This document shows, piece after piece, positions 23,980 through 36,400 of a stretch of DNA of 64,000 nt. Numbering within the stretch: position 1 is the first letter of the stretch; each line of letters starts with the position of its first letter. This DNA is from Fasciolopsis buskii (Eukaryota; Platyhelminthes; Trematoda; Plagiorchiida; Fasciolidae), in assembly GCA_008360955.1 (NCBI GenBank), contig LUCM01005710.1, positions 22,926 to 86,925 on the forward strand, in the 5' to 3' direction. The position numbers were made by a program, and so were the translations under genes. Under the pieces are notes generated by a model. It did not search any database. It was not told where the DNA came from and saw only the letters and a list, made by a program, of their open reading frames with translations.

Positions 23980-26900
23980 TGTTATGGAGACATCTTTGTG
24001 TACGTCGTCCAGCTGAATAGCGACCGTAAAGAGCCATATAACGCTAGTCATCTAATAGACGGGTCTTCTGTATAACCATGGGCAGTTTTCATCCTCAGAA
24101 AAATTTTTTCTGGTGAATTTTTTCCACAATCAGGGTACAACGGTTATAACAAGAAAGTGGATAAGTCTCGTGAAAGTGGGATAATGCAGTGACCGTCATG
24201 AGTGAAGCCAACGCATTTGCAACCGACTTTCTCTGGACTGCAATACTTTAAATGTTCCGTGGGATAGTTGGCTATAAATATGTTCACCTCCACTGGAAGC
24301 ACGGACCATCAAACAGTGTTACTATTGTTAAAACGAACAAATCCTGTTTTACTAACGCTTCGTTCGTTCTGTTCAATGTACTTTACTACTTCTTGTAGTT
24401 TGTTTACTAACATGATATCAGTTGGAAAGTTTGTTTGTATTGTGTAGCCATTGATGTAAAAGGAAGGATGACTATACGCAACTGTCTAGTCAGACAGCTG
24501 ACGTGCCTCTCTAGCTACACTGCCGCAGTAACTGTGACATTGTATTTTTCAATTATCCCTTATCATCGACTTGGTTTTAAATAAATAAGACTCCAAGGGA
24601 AGCGCACTAAAAGTGTCCAATGGGCCATGAAATCTCATGTCATCACATAATTAATGTACATTCATTGACTTACTCTCGTCCGTAGAGTACTTTATGCAAG
24701 TGTACGAAATGAAGTAACATTTTCGAAGCCGAGTTCATAGTAAAATTGTCAGACACATGGGTCAGTGAATGGGTTGCTAATGCTAAATGAGCAGGAATAG
24801 TATCCTTTGGGTACATTAAAATTGCCTGAGTTCAGTTGCTTTTCATGAACGTTATTCGTTCCATCTGCGAGATATCCTGCAGAATTCAGTTTGCGGCTGT
24901 ACCGGTAACTGTCCAGTGAGATCATTTAGAATCCTAACCTGCTGCAAATGGGAACAGACTTTTCAGTAACTGGTGAGTGTTCATAGAAAAACGAATCTGA
25001 CTGCACCCAGGCATAAACAATCAATGCAGTCTATTGGAAAATCAATTACCACATCAACTGCCAAATTTTTGAAGGGGGAGATAACTTGGGGATGTCGACG
25101 AAAACTTGTGTTTGTTAACAGGGGTCGCTCACCGATGAAAACGTAATCGTATGTTGGTGGTACACGCCTTGCTGTTCATTTGCCACAGCTATGGTAACCG
25201 GGTTGCGACTTCTTCATTTTTGCAAATGATCGAGCGTGATGGTCACAGATGACCACCTTCAACTGGATTTTTTTTCGCTTTGTGAATTGGGGGAACTGAA
25301 ATCCGTCTTTTTAAAAAATTACGAGTTCGTCAGTCATGCCCGCACGCCCTTGGGTTGTTTCTGACACCAGTACACATTCACAAGAATGGGTGTTGAAGTC
25401 ACCCAATGAATTACCCGGGTACGGACGATCCATAACAACGTCTGAATCGAAAGGATATAGTTCGTCAACGTGCAGCCGAATTTTGATGACTGCAGCGTTT
25501 GATTACTTCCCGGTTCCTCGGTAGTTTGCACAGCCCAGCTCCAATTCCGATGTGATAGTAGCAACCTGGTGACTTTCTTTACTTAGTTCGTTCTCGGATT
25601 GCTCATCACTTATCGAAAGTCAGTTGGGATACTTGGTAAAATGTCACATAAGCTGTCGAAGACGTAATTGTTACCCGTCGCAGGCACATGGGACCTCGCA
25701 CAAGCGACATGCAGTACTTCTGTGATACGTTGCTCTGGATCTGGTAACGTTACGAAGAAGACAGAAACTAGCCAGTTGTTTTTGCCGTTAACGTCGTAAT
25801 CCCGTGTCCAACACTTGCGGAGGATGCTAAGGGTTTGCAGCTAAGCCCGCTTGTATGCTCCGTACTAGCCGTACTTTTTAATCGATGCACATCAATAGAG
25901 ACCATTCTCTTCCATCCACCGACCCCATCGTCGCATCAAGGTGCTTCGGGAGGGCGGACCTAATCATCAGTAATGGCTGCGTTTCAGCCTTGGTCAGCCG
26001 TGGGAGAGCTTTTAACCAGAATGGCGCCAGTCATTTATTCTGGTTTGCTTTGCGTCTTTGGACCAATCGCATCCAGATCTGTCTGGAGACAGCACCTTAA
26101 CGTCATTGGCCAGCCTGTTAACCCCTGATGCAATGGACATTTCTGGGGCTCGTTTTTCCCTCCGGGGAGAAGTCAACGAAAAGTGCTTCATTTGTAATCC
26201 AGGTGGTGCAGAAATTCGAAATTTGGTGACGGCTGAACACTTCGTGTTTCATTATCTGTTCTTCTATTTTATGATTTGGCAAAGTGATAGTGTGCGTTAT
26301 ACAGCGACGTAAGTGGACGAACAGTGGGGAGTGGAGAATATAGTCGAATAATATATTAGTATACTAATCCCATCGCATGGGGGCGTTAACTTGTTTTTAT
26401 TGATTCGCATGATATTGAACACTGAGCTAGGGTACTGTTCATTTCGTTACCTAAAATAAGGTCAATATAATCAGCATACGTTTCCTTAAACTTCTAGGAT
26501 TGCGGCTAGTGTGGTCTAGATAAGCATTTCGGATTAATATATTATTTTACAGAGGATAAAGCGTTCTGACTGAACGTCTTGATTGTTGCGAGAATGAAGA
26601 CTCATTTCTACGTCTACTTTCGAATTAACGGTTTTAACTATAGAAAGGAGCTCATTTTTCGAACGTTCGGAGATTTTGGCAAGAAAGAAAGCTGTTAATA
26701 GTCTTACGAAAGGGACCGTAAATTGGCTGATGTTCACTTTCTCTGCACGTCACGAGTAATAGTAAGTGTAACGCCGGTCAGTGGTGCATCTGTGACAAGA
26801 AATGCTGTGTTTATTCGAAACTGCCATGAAAAGTTTTTCATAAAGTCCTGCAGTATTCCAATGATGCTTTTTATCGATGTCGGTCTAATTTTTTCGTTCG

Positions 26901-28020
26901 GCACCTTTTTACTCAGGGTTCATTGCGCTGTACTTCATTGCACCCTACTTGAAGTTTGATAAGCAACTTGCAAATAATATTTGACATATTACTCAAGTAA
27001 ACTGTTGGTAATGACATCAGTTGTAGTTGGAAAAGTGATCAGTTTAGCAGTGCTGTTATAAAGTTATAATAACACTAGTAACATGATTTACTGTTGCGGT
27101 TGCCCTTATATTAACAATAATGATAGTAATATCTATAGGCAGTCATTGGAAAATAGCAATACCCAATACCCACACCAAAAATGCATGGACTTGCGAGGCA
27201 CTGCTTGCAATACAAAATCATATAATGGGATTTTGATGAACAAACTAGCTTGCCTAGCAGATACGCCACCTCTGACGGAATATGGAAAGTTGCTGGCTTA
27301 AGGTATATTCGCGTGGTCAGTAGTCATCGTTGACATTTCCGTGATCATACCAGGAGGCGAATGTATGGTGACCTTGATTAAAGTCCGGTTGTCACAGGAT
27401 AATGATGTAGAGAATTTTGGTACATATGTATGATTTATGTCTACACCCAAAGGTACAGAAAAGGGGGCGGCCACATCAATAACGGTTCCTACAAAGTTAT
27501 TCTTTTTTAATTCACATCGGGAGTAACAGTAAATGTAACTTCGTCCAATAGTTCGTTTATGACGAGAAGGTATAGAAGTTCATAATGCGACCTCTAACTT
27601 GTCTTCTATCGATTCCGATACCGCGGTTGACAAGTCTCCTCAGTCGACAGAACAGAGAAAACCCGAACTAACAGGTGGATGCGAGAAGTGTATTATGTAT
27701 ATCGTGGTTCCGAAATAGCACCGGTACGACAATACATACAAGGCAAATCACAGCAAAAGAAATTTTCATTCCCGTCATTTCCCACTGCAGGTAGTCGGAA
27801 CATCAACTATTAATAACGATCTCACAAATGGAACTTATAGGTTATAGGATGTGTTGCTTCGTTTGACTGCGGATTTCCTGAGACGAAGAAATTTTCCACC
27901 GAAGTTCACAGTCCTCATTAAGCTTTCAGGTTGGTGCGAGACGTACAGTTGAGTTTAATTTTTACAACCATTAACCGTGCATCGACATGCTCTGGTTTTG
28001 ATTGTTACCTCACAGTGCCA
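23980..28020. other. No recognisable gene
   Basis: About 4 kb upstream of the Ku80 locus with only short open frames and AT-rich sequence. No transposon motif, SINE or RNA gene was recognised. The right end may contain distal promoter sequence for Ku80, but no element can be defended. Confidence 0.3.
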
Positions 28021-28712
28021 CCTATCCGAAAGACAAAGAGATAACAAAGAATAGTGAAAGACTGACTGCAAAATAATAAGCTGAAAAACTATGCAGAATA
28101 GGAAAGATTTTGAATGCAAAGCGTTACTTTCTGGGACACTGCTGGGTCACCTGGGGAGATCTCGTGGATCACAGCGCGACAGCGTGCTGGTTAAGATTTT
28201 CACATTTATGCCATTTTGTCAACTAGCCACCTCGAATCACCGTCTAACCACCAACTGTCCTGGAGAGCAGGTACAACGAGGCAATCTTTTCGTGAGTATG
28301 CGCAAAACATGTCTCAAACACCTTAATCTGTTCTAGTCCAATCCCTGTTCTTAAGATTGGATCCTAGGACCCAGTACCTTATGCCTTTATTTTGAGTTGC
28401 TAATAAAATCCCCCAGTGTGTCGTACCAATACTACGAGAACAACGATGCTTAAATACTGAAATTCTTTGGATCACAAATTCAAGTTTAATGAATGTCAAA
28501 GTTGAACTAAATTGTGTGGTCGTAAGTTTTAGTGCATCTTGGATGTGTTGGATTCGTAATCTGGATGAGAGGGGGCGTGTGATGAACCGCACAGTCTGTT
28601 TCTTTGCTCTTCCTCTGGCTTCGATCCTCTTTGCCGTCGTTCTGCTATCACTTTTTCTGTGTGCAGGTTTTCGAGTCGTATGTATGTAGTGCAAACTTAA
28701 GTTTCAAAACAC

Positions 28713-28898
28713 GTGCGTTTGTGCAGTTAGACTGTGTTTCGTGTGTTGGCTGCAGCAGCATCTTATCTTTTCCCGCCTGTGTAGGTCCACTCCCTGTTCC
28801 CCTTGGATATTCACTCTTTTTATATAAACGTGTAACTCTGGGGAAAGAGCGGTCAGTGAGGCTTACCTTGCTGTTTAACGCTGAACGATGATGATGAT
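28713..28898 (+). mobile_element. RTE 3'-end fragment upstream of Ku80 (left gap copy)
   Basis: Starting at GTGCGTTTGTGCAGTTAGAC, this matches the RTE 3' untranslated block at about 779-973, including the same (GAT)n terminus at 28887-28898. It is a 5'-truncated retrotransposon end, inserted about 70 bp before the first Ku80 codon. It is repeated at 30207-30392 because of the gap-flanking duplication. Confidence 0.75.
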
Positions 28899-28970
28899 TA
28901 AGTTTCTCCATTTTTGGGGTCGGTTATCGTTGACAGGGTACACTAACGACACTCAGGCACTACAAGCTAC

Positions 28971-29510
28971 ATGACAGTAAGTTTCTTTTAATTTGAAATT
29001 GGATGTTTTGATCAGACACTAGTGTGTCTCATTTTGGATGTCGGGGCTCATATGCATGCGGATATACAACATGCTGTAAATTGCTTAAAGTTATTAGTTC
29101 AACGGGACGTAAGTTCACTTTAATTTACATTGATTTTTCCAAATCTGTATAGTTCTTTGCCCAGAAGAAGCACGAGGTTGCCTTAGTTCTATGTGGAATA
29201 GATTGCCCGGGCAGCGCTGTCGCCCTGGGCAATGAAATTCCCGCAAATATCGCTCTCGTTCGAGAGCTTGCCCCACTTGATTGGGATATTTTGGAATTTT
29301 TAAACAAGGAATCCTTGTTGTCGTCTGTGGAGGCAAGCGGTAAGACCAATTTTGCAAACCTGACCTTTCTTCCCAGTGTTGGATGCTATTTCCGTTGCAG
29401 TTCGTCATCTTGTAGATCATTCCAGGTAAGAAGTGAACACAACGATAAGTAAGCTTTTAGATCACGCGGGAAATTAAGTGAGAAACGTATCATTTTGGTC
29501 AGCAATTTAC
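28971..29510 (+). pseudogene. Duplicate of Ku80 exons 1-5 (probable assembly artefact)
   Basis: The same exons as at 30465 onward appear here at 28971-28976, 29016-29108, 29153-29339, 29377-29425 and 29461-29510, where exon 5 is cut by the N run. Sequence and splice sites match the right-hand copy. This is most likely one biological exon set shown twice by the assembly, not a tandem gene fragment. It should not be counted as a separate gene. Confidence 0.85.
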
Positions 29511-29520
29511 NNNNNNNNNN
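29511..29520. other. Assembly gap (10 N)
   Basis: A run of exactly ten N lies between two apparently identical sequence blocks. The fixed size suggests a scaffolder's minimum gap for negatively overlapping contigs. Confidence 0.97.
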
Positions 29521-30206
29521 CGAAAGACAAAGAGATAACAAAGAATAGTGAAAGACTGACTGCAAAATAATAAGCTGAAAAACTATGCAGAATAGGAAAG
29601 ATTTTGAATGCAAAGCGTTACTTTCTGGGACACTGCTGGGTCACCTGGGGAGATCTCGTGGATCACAGCGCGACAGCGTGCTGGTTAAGATTTTCACATT
29701 TATGCCATTTTGTCAACTAGCCACCTCGAATCACCGTCTAACCACCAACTGTCCTGGAGAGCAGGTACAACGAGGCAATCTTTTCGTGAGTATGCGCAAA
29801 ACATGTCTCAAACACCTTAATCTGTTCTAGTCCAATCCCTGTTCTTAAGATTGGATCCTAGGACCCAGTACCTTATGCCTTTATTTTGAGTTGCTAATAA
29901 AATCCCCCAGTGTGTCGTACCAATACTACGAGAACAACGATGCTTAAATACTGAAATTCTTTGGATCACAAATTCAAGTTTAATGAATGTCAAAGTTGAA
30001 CTAAATTGTGTGGTCGTAAGTTTTAGTGCATCTTGGATGTGTTGGATTCGTAATCTGGATGAGAGGGGGCGTGTGATGAACCGCACAGTCTGTTTCTTTG
30101 CTCTTCCTCTGGCTTCGATCCTCTTTGCCGTCGTTCTGCTATCACTTTTTCTGTGTGCAGGTTTTCGAGTCGTATGTATGTAGTGCAAACTTAAGTTTCA
30201 AAACAC

Positions 30207-30392
30207 GTGCGTTTGTGCAGTTAGACTGTGTTTCGTGTGTTGGCTGCAGCAGCATCTTATCTTTTCCCGCCTGTGTAGGTCCACTCCCTGTTCCCCTTGG
30301 ATATTCACTCTTTTTATATAAACGTGTAACTCTGGGGAAAGAGCGGTCAGTGAGGCTTACCTTGCTGTTTAACGCTGAACGATGATGATGAT
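30207..30392 (+). mobile_element. RTE 3'-end fragment next to the Ku80 start
   Basis: Truncated RTE 3' untranslated region with the (GAT)n terminus at 30381-30392, about 72 bp before the proposed ATG. It probably lies within or next to the promoter/5' leader of Ku80. It carries a TATA-like TTTTTATATAAACG at about 30313-30326 that also occurs in the other copies of this tail. Confidence 0.75.
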
Positions 30393-30464
30393 TAAGTTTC
30401 TCCATTTTTGGGGTCGGTTATCGTTGACAGGGTACACTAACGACACTCAGGCACTACAAGCTAC

Positions 30465-30470
30465 ATGACA
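30465..30470 (+). CDS. XRCC5: Ku80 exon 1 (start codon, two codons)
   Basis: ATGACA followed by the donor GTAAGT. This is the only nearby ATG that connects in phase to exon 2 through a small intron (39 bp). The resulting N-terminus MTTLVCLILDVG is slightly shorter than in vertebrate Ku80. Such a short first exon is not proven, and a start further upstream cannot be excluded. Confidence 0.6.
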
Positions 30471-33400
30471 GTAAGTTTCTTTTAATTTGAAATTGGATGT
30501 TTTGATCAGACACTAGTGTGTCTCATTTTGGATGTCGGGGCTCATATGCATGCGGATATACAACATGCTGTAAATTGCTTAAAGTTATTAGTTCAACGGG
30601 ACGTAAGTTCACTTTAATTTACATTGATTTTTCCAAATCTGTATAGTTCTTTGCCCAGAAGAAGCACGAGGTTGCCTTAGTTCTATGTGGAATAGATTGC
30701 CCGGGCAGCGCTGTCGCCCTGGGCAATGAAATTCCCGCAAATATCGCTCTCGTTCGAGAGCTTGCCCCACTTGATTGGGATATTTTGGAATTTTTAAACA
30801 AGGAATCCTTGTTGTCGTCTGTGGAGGCAAGCGGTAAGACCAATTTTGCAAACCTGACCTTTCTTCCCAGTGTTGGATGCTATTTCCGTTGCAGTTCGTC
30901 ATCTTGTAGATCATTCCAGGTAAGAAGTGAACACAACGATAAGTAAGCTTTTAGATCACGCGGGAAATTAAGTGAGAAACGTATCATTTTGGTCAGCAAT
31001 TTACTGGGACCAGCAGAAGATTCTATTACTGATGTGTTAGAGGCTTGTGATGCAGCGGAAGTGCAGTTGAGTTTGATTGGTTTCACTTTGGATACTTCTG
31101 AAGACTTTACTGATGGTAGGGATCGGGATGGAAACGACCCTGGCTCGTCTTCGCCGCACAGAAACCAACCCAATGCTAGCAATAAACTGCAGCCGGCGCT
31201 TATCCCTATTACGCAACTCTGGAAGAAAAGAAATGGCGAGTCTTACCTGTTCAGGTGTGTGATTCGTTTGACTTATCGTTTTTAGTTTGGCGATAAAGCT
31301 GTTCCATCATTACTGGATAGCATTTGCTGCGCAGTAATCTGGGAAAATATGGCGAATTAAATAAGCACCCATTTTCGATCCTTTATGATTAGCCCCTTCA
31401 CCGTCATCATATGGTTTTAGTCGTATATATATATATATATGTATATGTAGAAGTAGCAAGTATCTGGATGAGTGAACAAAATTAGCCCGGGAGCACACGA
31501 CCAGTTTCGCGGTTATTGTCGCTCGTCAGGTATGCGCACCCTGTACTTTCTTGTCCAAACATCCTTATACTTGTACACTCCGAATTGGCATGTCTCACCA
31601 GAATCGAATTTGTGGCGTCAGGAGTGTGCATGGAAGCTCTTCGCCGAAGAGTCCACAGCAGAACCACGTGTGTATTTTGGGGGCATTCTGCCCTCATTCC
31701 TAAGGTTGGCTCAGCCCAACTGACAAAGAATTTCATGAACTAATTCACCATGTGATATCATCGCTCAACTCACCATAAAGAAACCATGGAAGCACCGTAC
31801 AGCTGTTTCATCCTTGTTAGGAATCATCAGCAGTGCATATCCACCGCGCCAAAAAATTACTAACAAATCAAAGTTGTGGTTCTTCTGTGGACTCTTCGAT
31901 GAAGAACTTCCATTCACACTCCTGACGCCACAAATTCGATCCTGGTGAGACATACATATATCAGACCGAGGATGGCGTTCGTACTACTTGAAGTTATCAC
32001 CCGCAATTTTTGCGTTTTTCACAGTGAAGCCCTTCCGTCATTGAGCCTGTTTGAGGGTCGTTCTGTTGCTCAGCGTGGGTGGAAGGTGGATTTTCAAATT
32101 GGCGATAGCTTATCGCTGCCTGTGGAAGGCTTCACCCAAGTGAGCGAAGCTCGCCCACCCTGTCTGAAACATCTGTACGCTAGGGACCCGTCAACGCCGA
32201 TTCGTCCGGTGACGAAGTACTATACCGAGAAGACAAATGATGAAGTTGAGCACACGCAAGTGATTCGAGGTAAGTTTCTAATGCACCGAATTGCCCTGTA
32301 CATTTCCAATACTTTCTTATAAGCAGGCAACACGCTTGTTTCATTTACAATAAGTGTTTGGAGTTCAAATACTCTCATGAAAATCAAAACACCTTTGGTT
32401 GAATTAAACCCTGTTGCTTTTTGGAATTTTGTCGCGCACCGGCATGTCAACGTTTGTGTCCGGACGGTGTTTGTTCGAATTTGTTTCGGGGTTAGTAAAG
32501 GCCTTCCGGTCCTCCTACATGCTGACAGACACTGGATTATCCTTGCATACATTTAAGTTAGAAAAAAAACCTCAGTTTTCTCCATAAACATAGATGCACT
32601 AATTATTTTTATGTAAGTGACAATTAAAGACAATGTGCTTTAATTCGGTCGTGTGTACTTCAGAAGTAAAACATGAATTGCATCCACAAATGCCGCAATC
32701 AACGTGGAAGAGTACCAGACTCCTGGGATCGCCATTTTTCACACCTAATCGTGCCACTCCAGTTTGGTCAGTCAGTCATGAAACACTACTCGGTGCTCTG
32801 GTTCTGCCCACTAACTCCAGCCGTAATATAGGAATGCGGAGCTACGTTATGAAGAAGAAAATGTGTGAGTGCGTGCCAGGTAAAGCGTACAAATAAAATT
32901 CACGTACAAACACCACACTGAGTATGAACGTTCAGTGTGTCTTGTGGTGGCCGCGAACCGTGACTAGTAGAGATTGTGTTGCTACTTTCTATCGAGTCAG
33001 AATGATTGAACAGTGTGCGTTTATGCAGTTAGACTGTATTCCATGTGTTGGCTACTGCGGCACTCTTCTCTTCCCCTCGTGCAGATCGATTCGCTGTCCA
33101 TCTTGCATATCCGTTCTTCCTGTTGCAACGTGTAAATTGGGAAAAGCAGCGGTCGATTTTCCTGCCGTCTAACTCTGGTCAATGATTATGATGGTGATAG
33201 GGAAATCCAACAAGTGCAAAACCAGAAAATATTCGTCACGCCGATCGTGCTCATTACTCTTCTTTAAAATCTATCCACTTATTAGACACTCATGTTCACT
33301 TGTTTCATTTACCCTAGGCTATCGTTACGGCAGTACTTTGGTTCCCTTCAGTGACGAGGACAAGGCATCTGTGAAACGGTCGGCAGAAAAGTGCCTAAGC

Positions 33401-36400
33401 TTGATTGGGTTCACAAATTCATCTAATGTGAGTTCATCGGTTGCCTTTCGTAGCCATACGCTCTTCTAACATTCGGTCCTGCTTTTACGTTTCCCAAGTG
33501 TTCTCATGAAATTACAAAATTATTCTGATAGTTGTTCTGTTTTTACGGGAGGTTAATGAACATGCCGTACGGAATTCGCACCACTGATTTCTGTTCTGAA
33601 CTGTTATAGGTAGCGTTTTTTCATAGCAGTCGTCGAAGGTGGAAGGTGGGAGGTGGAAGGCACCAATGAATGCAATTCCTCAAGGTGATTCCTTTTCACC
33701 TTTGCAGGAGGTTAGACCTCGACTGCCACGTTGTCTATTCGACCATGTGCTCTATGAATACGGAGAAGCAGGCAACGAATAGCGTAGGCAAAATAGATTC
33801 AAATCACCAGGGGTCATGTAGAACGACTACCTTGGTCACAAGGTTACCACAAGAACACAACACAAGGAATAAACTCTGCAGCTTGTTTAATCTTTCCGTC
33901 AGTCTCGAGACAGCTGACCCCATGCGGAAAATTACCAGGAGTCTTTTAAGGAGCTGACAGACTCCCTCACAATATAGAGAGTCGTCAGACTCGTTTATTT
34001 TGTATGTATGTTTTCGTATGTTTTTCGAGTTATTCCCGACTTTATTTTGACTGGTTTGATCGGATTTTCCGCCTTGCATATTGCTGTTTTTTGATTGATT
34101 GATTGATCGATTGATTGATTGATTGCTTACCTTTCCACTAGGTTTCATGATCGCTCCCTCAACCCCATTCGCTATATATACACTAGTGCTCTGTATAAAT
34201 GAACTTTCCCACTTTGATGTTGACTGTCATCTGCTATCAATTCACCATTGTTGCTCTTGGTGTTCTCAGTTGAACTAGTGAGTGTCCTGGCTTCGAGTAG
34301 CGCGACCGTTTACTGCGTTAACCGGTAGCAGAGTTGTTGTGCGACTATCGACCAAGAGTTCTCTCTTGCGCCCAGTTTGTATCTCGTGCCCATTGTTCCA
34401 CAGTACAGATGTTTTCAGGTCTGGTCAGCCGTCAGAGCTATTGTGAAGAGTCTCACAGGGTCTGAGACTCTTGTATGTGTTTAGCTCCGTGTTATTCACT
34501 GGTGGCGTTCTGTGTTTGTTCCGCCGTGTGCGGCTTTATGTCCAGTGTTAACGCTGTCACTTGTTTCATTTTCACAGTTGTGCCTGCCTATGATGCAACG
34601 GCATCGTTAACACAGAGACGTCAATTTCAGAAATTGTAAGGCAAGACGTTAAGAATTATGATGATACCCACCGTTATCTTGAAATTCGGACGTCATTTTT
34701 GCACCGCATTTTGGTTGGGATTTGGTGAAGGTGTTGTCATTTTCGCATTCCCTGGTTTGATCTTCCTGATGTCACTTACTGCAGCTTTTTATCCACAAAT
34801 ATTAAAGTTATCAAACTGATCACTTGGATTTGTTTTCAGACGAAACCGGACTAATATTATTCAGTAGTAGAAACGCCTCGTTTGGATTGCCTCTGAAACT
34901 GTCACAGTTACCTTTCTATTTTGCAGGTTCCTCGACACTTGTTTGTGGGAACCTCCGTGTTGGTGTTTGTAGGCCGTGGCAACACTGATTCGGAATCTGA
35001 TTCGTCCCATCCGGCGGCCGTGGCCCTCACAGCTTTGGCCCAGGCACTTTTCGAATTGGATGGTGTGGCTCTAGTTCGTCGAGTATACAATAGAGTTTCT
35101 TCACCACGGTTGGGTGTGCTGACGCCCGAGTAAGTGGTCTGCTTTTTCTCGTTTTAATTTTTTATCTAATCCTATTCTCGCATCTTGTTATTTGTTATTA
35201 AATTTATGGGTGTCAGTGGGAAGTCCAATAGGTTGTTTTACTCTGTTCCTGGTAGGAAAGTGTCGAATCTTCTAATTGGCTCGAAACCAAGGATGATGAA
35301 TTGAGTACGTAACAAAGTGCTGAGATGCTTTTCAGGTGGTATTCCGAGCAATATTTCATCACTGGGGTTCTGGGCATGTTACACAGGATAAAAGTGTCAT
35401 GATCGGTGACCATTCTAGGATTTCTGGTGCCGCAGATTTCAGTTCTGTTCTTGTTTTCTCAAAAGAACCTACGCTTTTCCGAGTATTTTGAAATCGACGT
35501 TATTTTAAATATTGCTCGATTGTAAATTCCTATGTGTCCGCAACACGATTCATTAAAACTTGCTCTGTGATTGGCTGTTTCACGTATCTACCAAGGCCAC
35601 GCCACAAAACTATATTGGCGATACAGCTCACTTGACTTCTGACTTTGATTGGTGGGTCACCAATAGATGCGCGGTAGTGTTTGTCTTATCTCTTCCGCTA
35701 GCAGGCTGGGCTAGCCGTTCGAATTCCGCGCCTTTTCCTGTCCTGTGGGGCTGCTCACTCGGGAAGCAGCTGTTCGTTGTGCGACTACGGGGTTCGTAGA
35801 CTCGAGCCCGAACCATTGTGTCTCCAAACTCAGTGTGTGTCCGTGTCCTGCTAGACCGTGGGCTGTGTGCTCCTGTGCTACCATGCGACGCCCAGTGCTT
35901 ACGTCTTGTGCTTCAGCATGTGTATAGATCAATTCAACCGGGCAACACAACAAAAAGTCACCCATTTTACCCTGTCTACACTGCTCAGCTCAGAGCCTAG
36001 CTCTTTTAAGTTGCACATAGACAAGTGTTTTGTTTTCGAAATTTGCAGTAGTAGGAGATTCTAGTGATTCCTTATCCAGCGTCATCGTCCAACGTACCAC
36101 TGGAAATCGTGAAACCACTGTATGGTTACGTTATCCTTGTTTGGAATCATCAGCAGTGCATATCCATCGCGTTGGAACTGGGATGCGAACCCAAGACGTA
36201 CGATTGAGTCGGACAGCTCAACCATTACTCTCAGTGGACTTATTGTCAACGGTTCATCAAACACTACAGGGAAATTCGTCCTCACCTAGGAGCCGTTCAT
36301 CCGGTGCATTTAAAGGTCTTTACCTGCGAAATCCAGCGACGGATATGGATACTATATCGTAATTAGTATAAACTTCGATCGTTTGGTTAAGTATCAGTGA

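Larger units (their letters stand above)
28027..29510. repeat. Left copy of a 1484-bp duplication flanking the assembly gap
   Basis: This block matches 29521-31004 base for base wherever compared, at a constant offset of 1494, with identical peptides throughout. It ends exactly at the run of N and the second copy begins exactly after it. That is the signature of contig ends that overlap but were joined as a gap. The unique left flank is at 28018-28026 and the unique right continuation starts at 31005. Confidence 0.93.
29521..31004. repeat. Right copy of the 1484-bp duplication flanking the gap
   Basis: Apparently identical to 28027-29510. This copy is continuous with the downstream Ku80 exons, so it is the one used for the gene model. 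Confidence 0.93.

Noticed and set aside
28091..28336. Protein-coding ORF of 81 codons (repeated at 29585-29830)
   Set aside because: Its two identical occurrences come from the gap-flanking duplication, not from conservation. No motif is present and it lies in the Ku80 upstream region.
28323..28911. Minus-strand ORFs of 123 and 87 codons upstream of Ku80 and their copies at 29817-30405
   Set aside because: They overlap the RTE 3' tail and frames on the other strand, carry no motif, and appear twice only because of the assembly duplication.
28971..29510. A genuine tandem duplication of the Ku80 5' end
   Set aside because: The copies look perfectly identical, including introns, and end exactly at the N run. 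An assembly overlap is the simpler explanation.
34000..34620. A further Ku80 exon in intron 7
   Set aside because: Exons 7 and 8 join in phase and align with the family without a missing segment, so no extra exon is needed.
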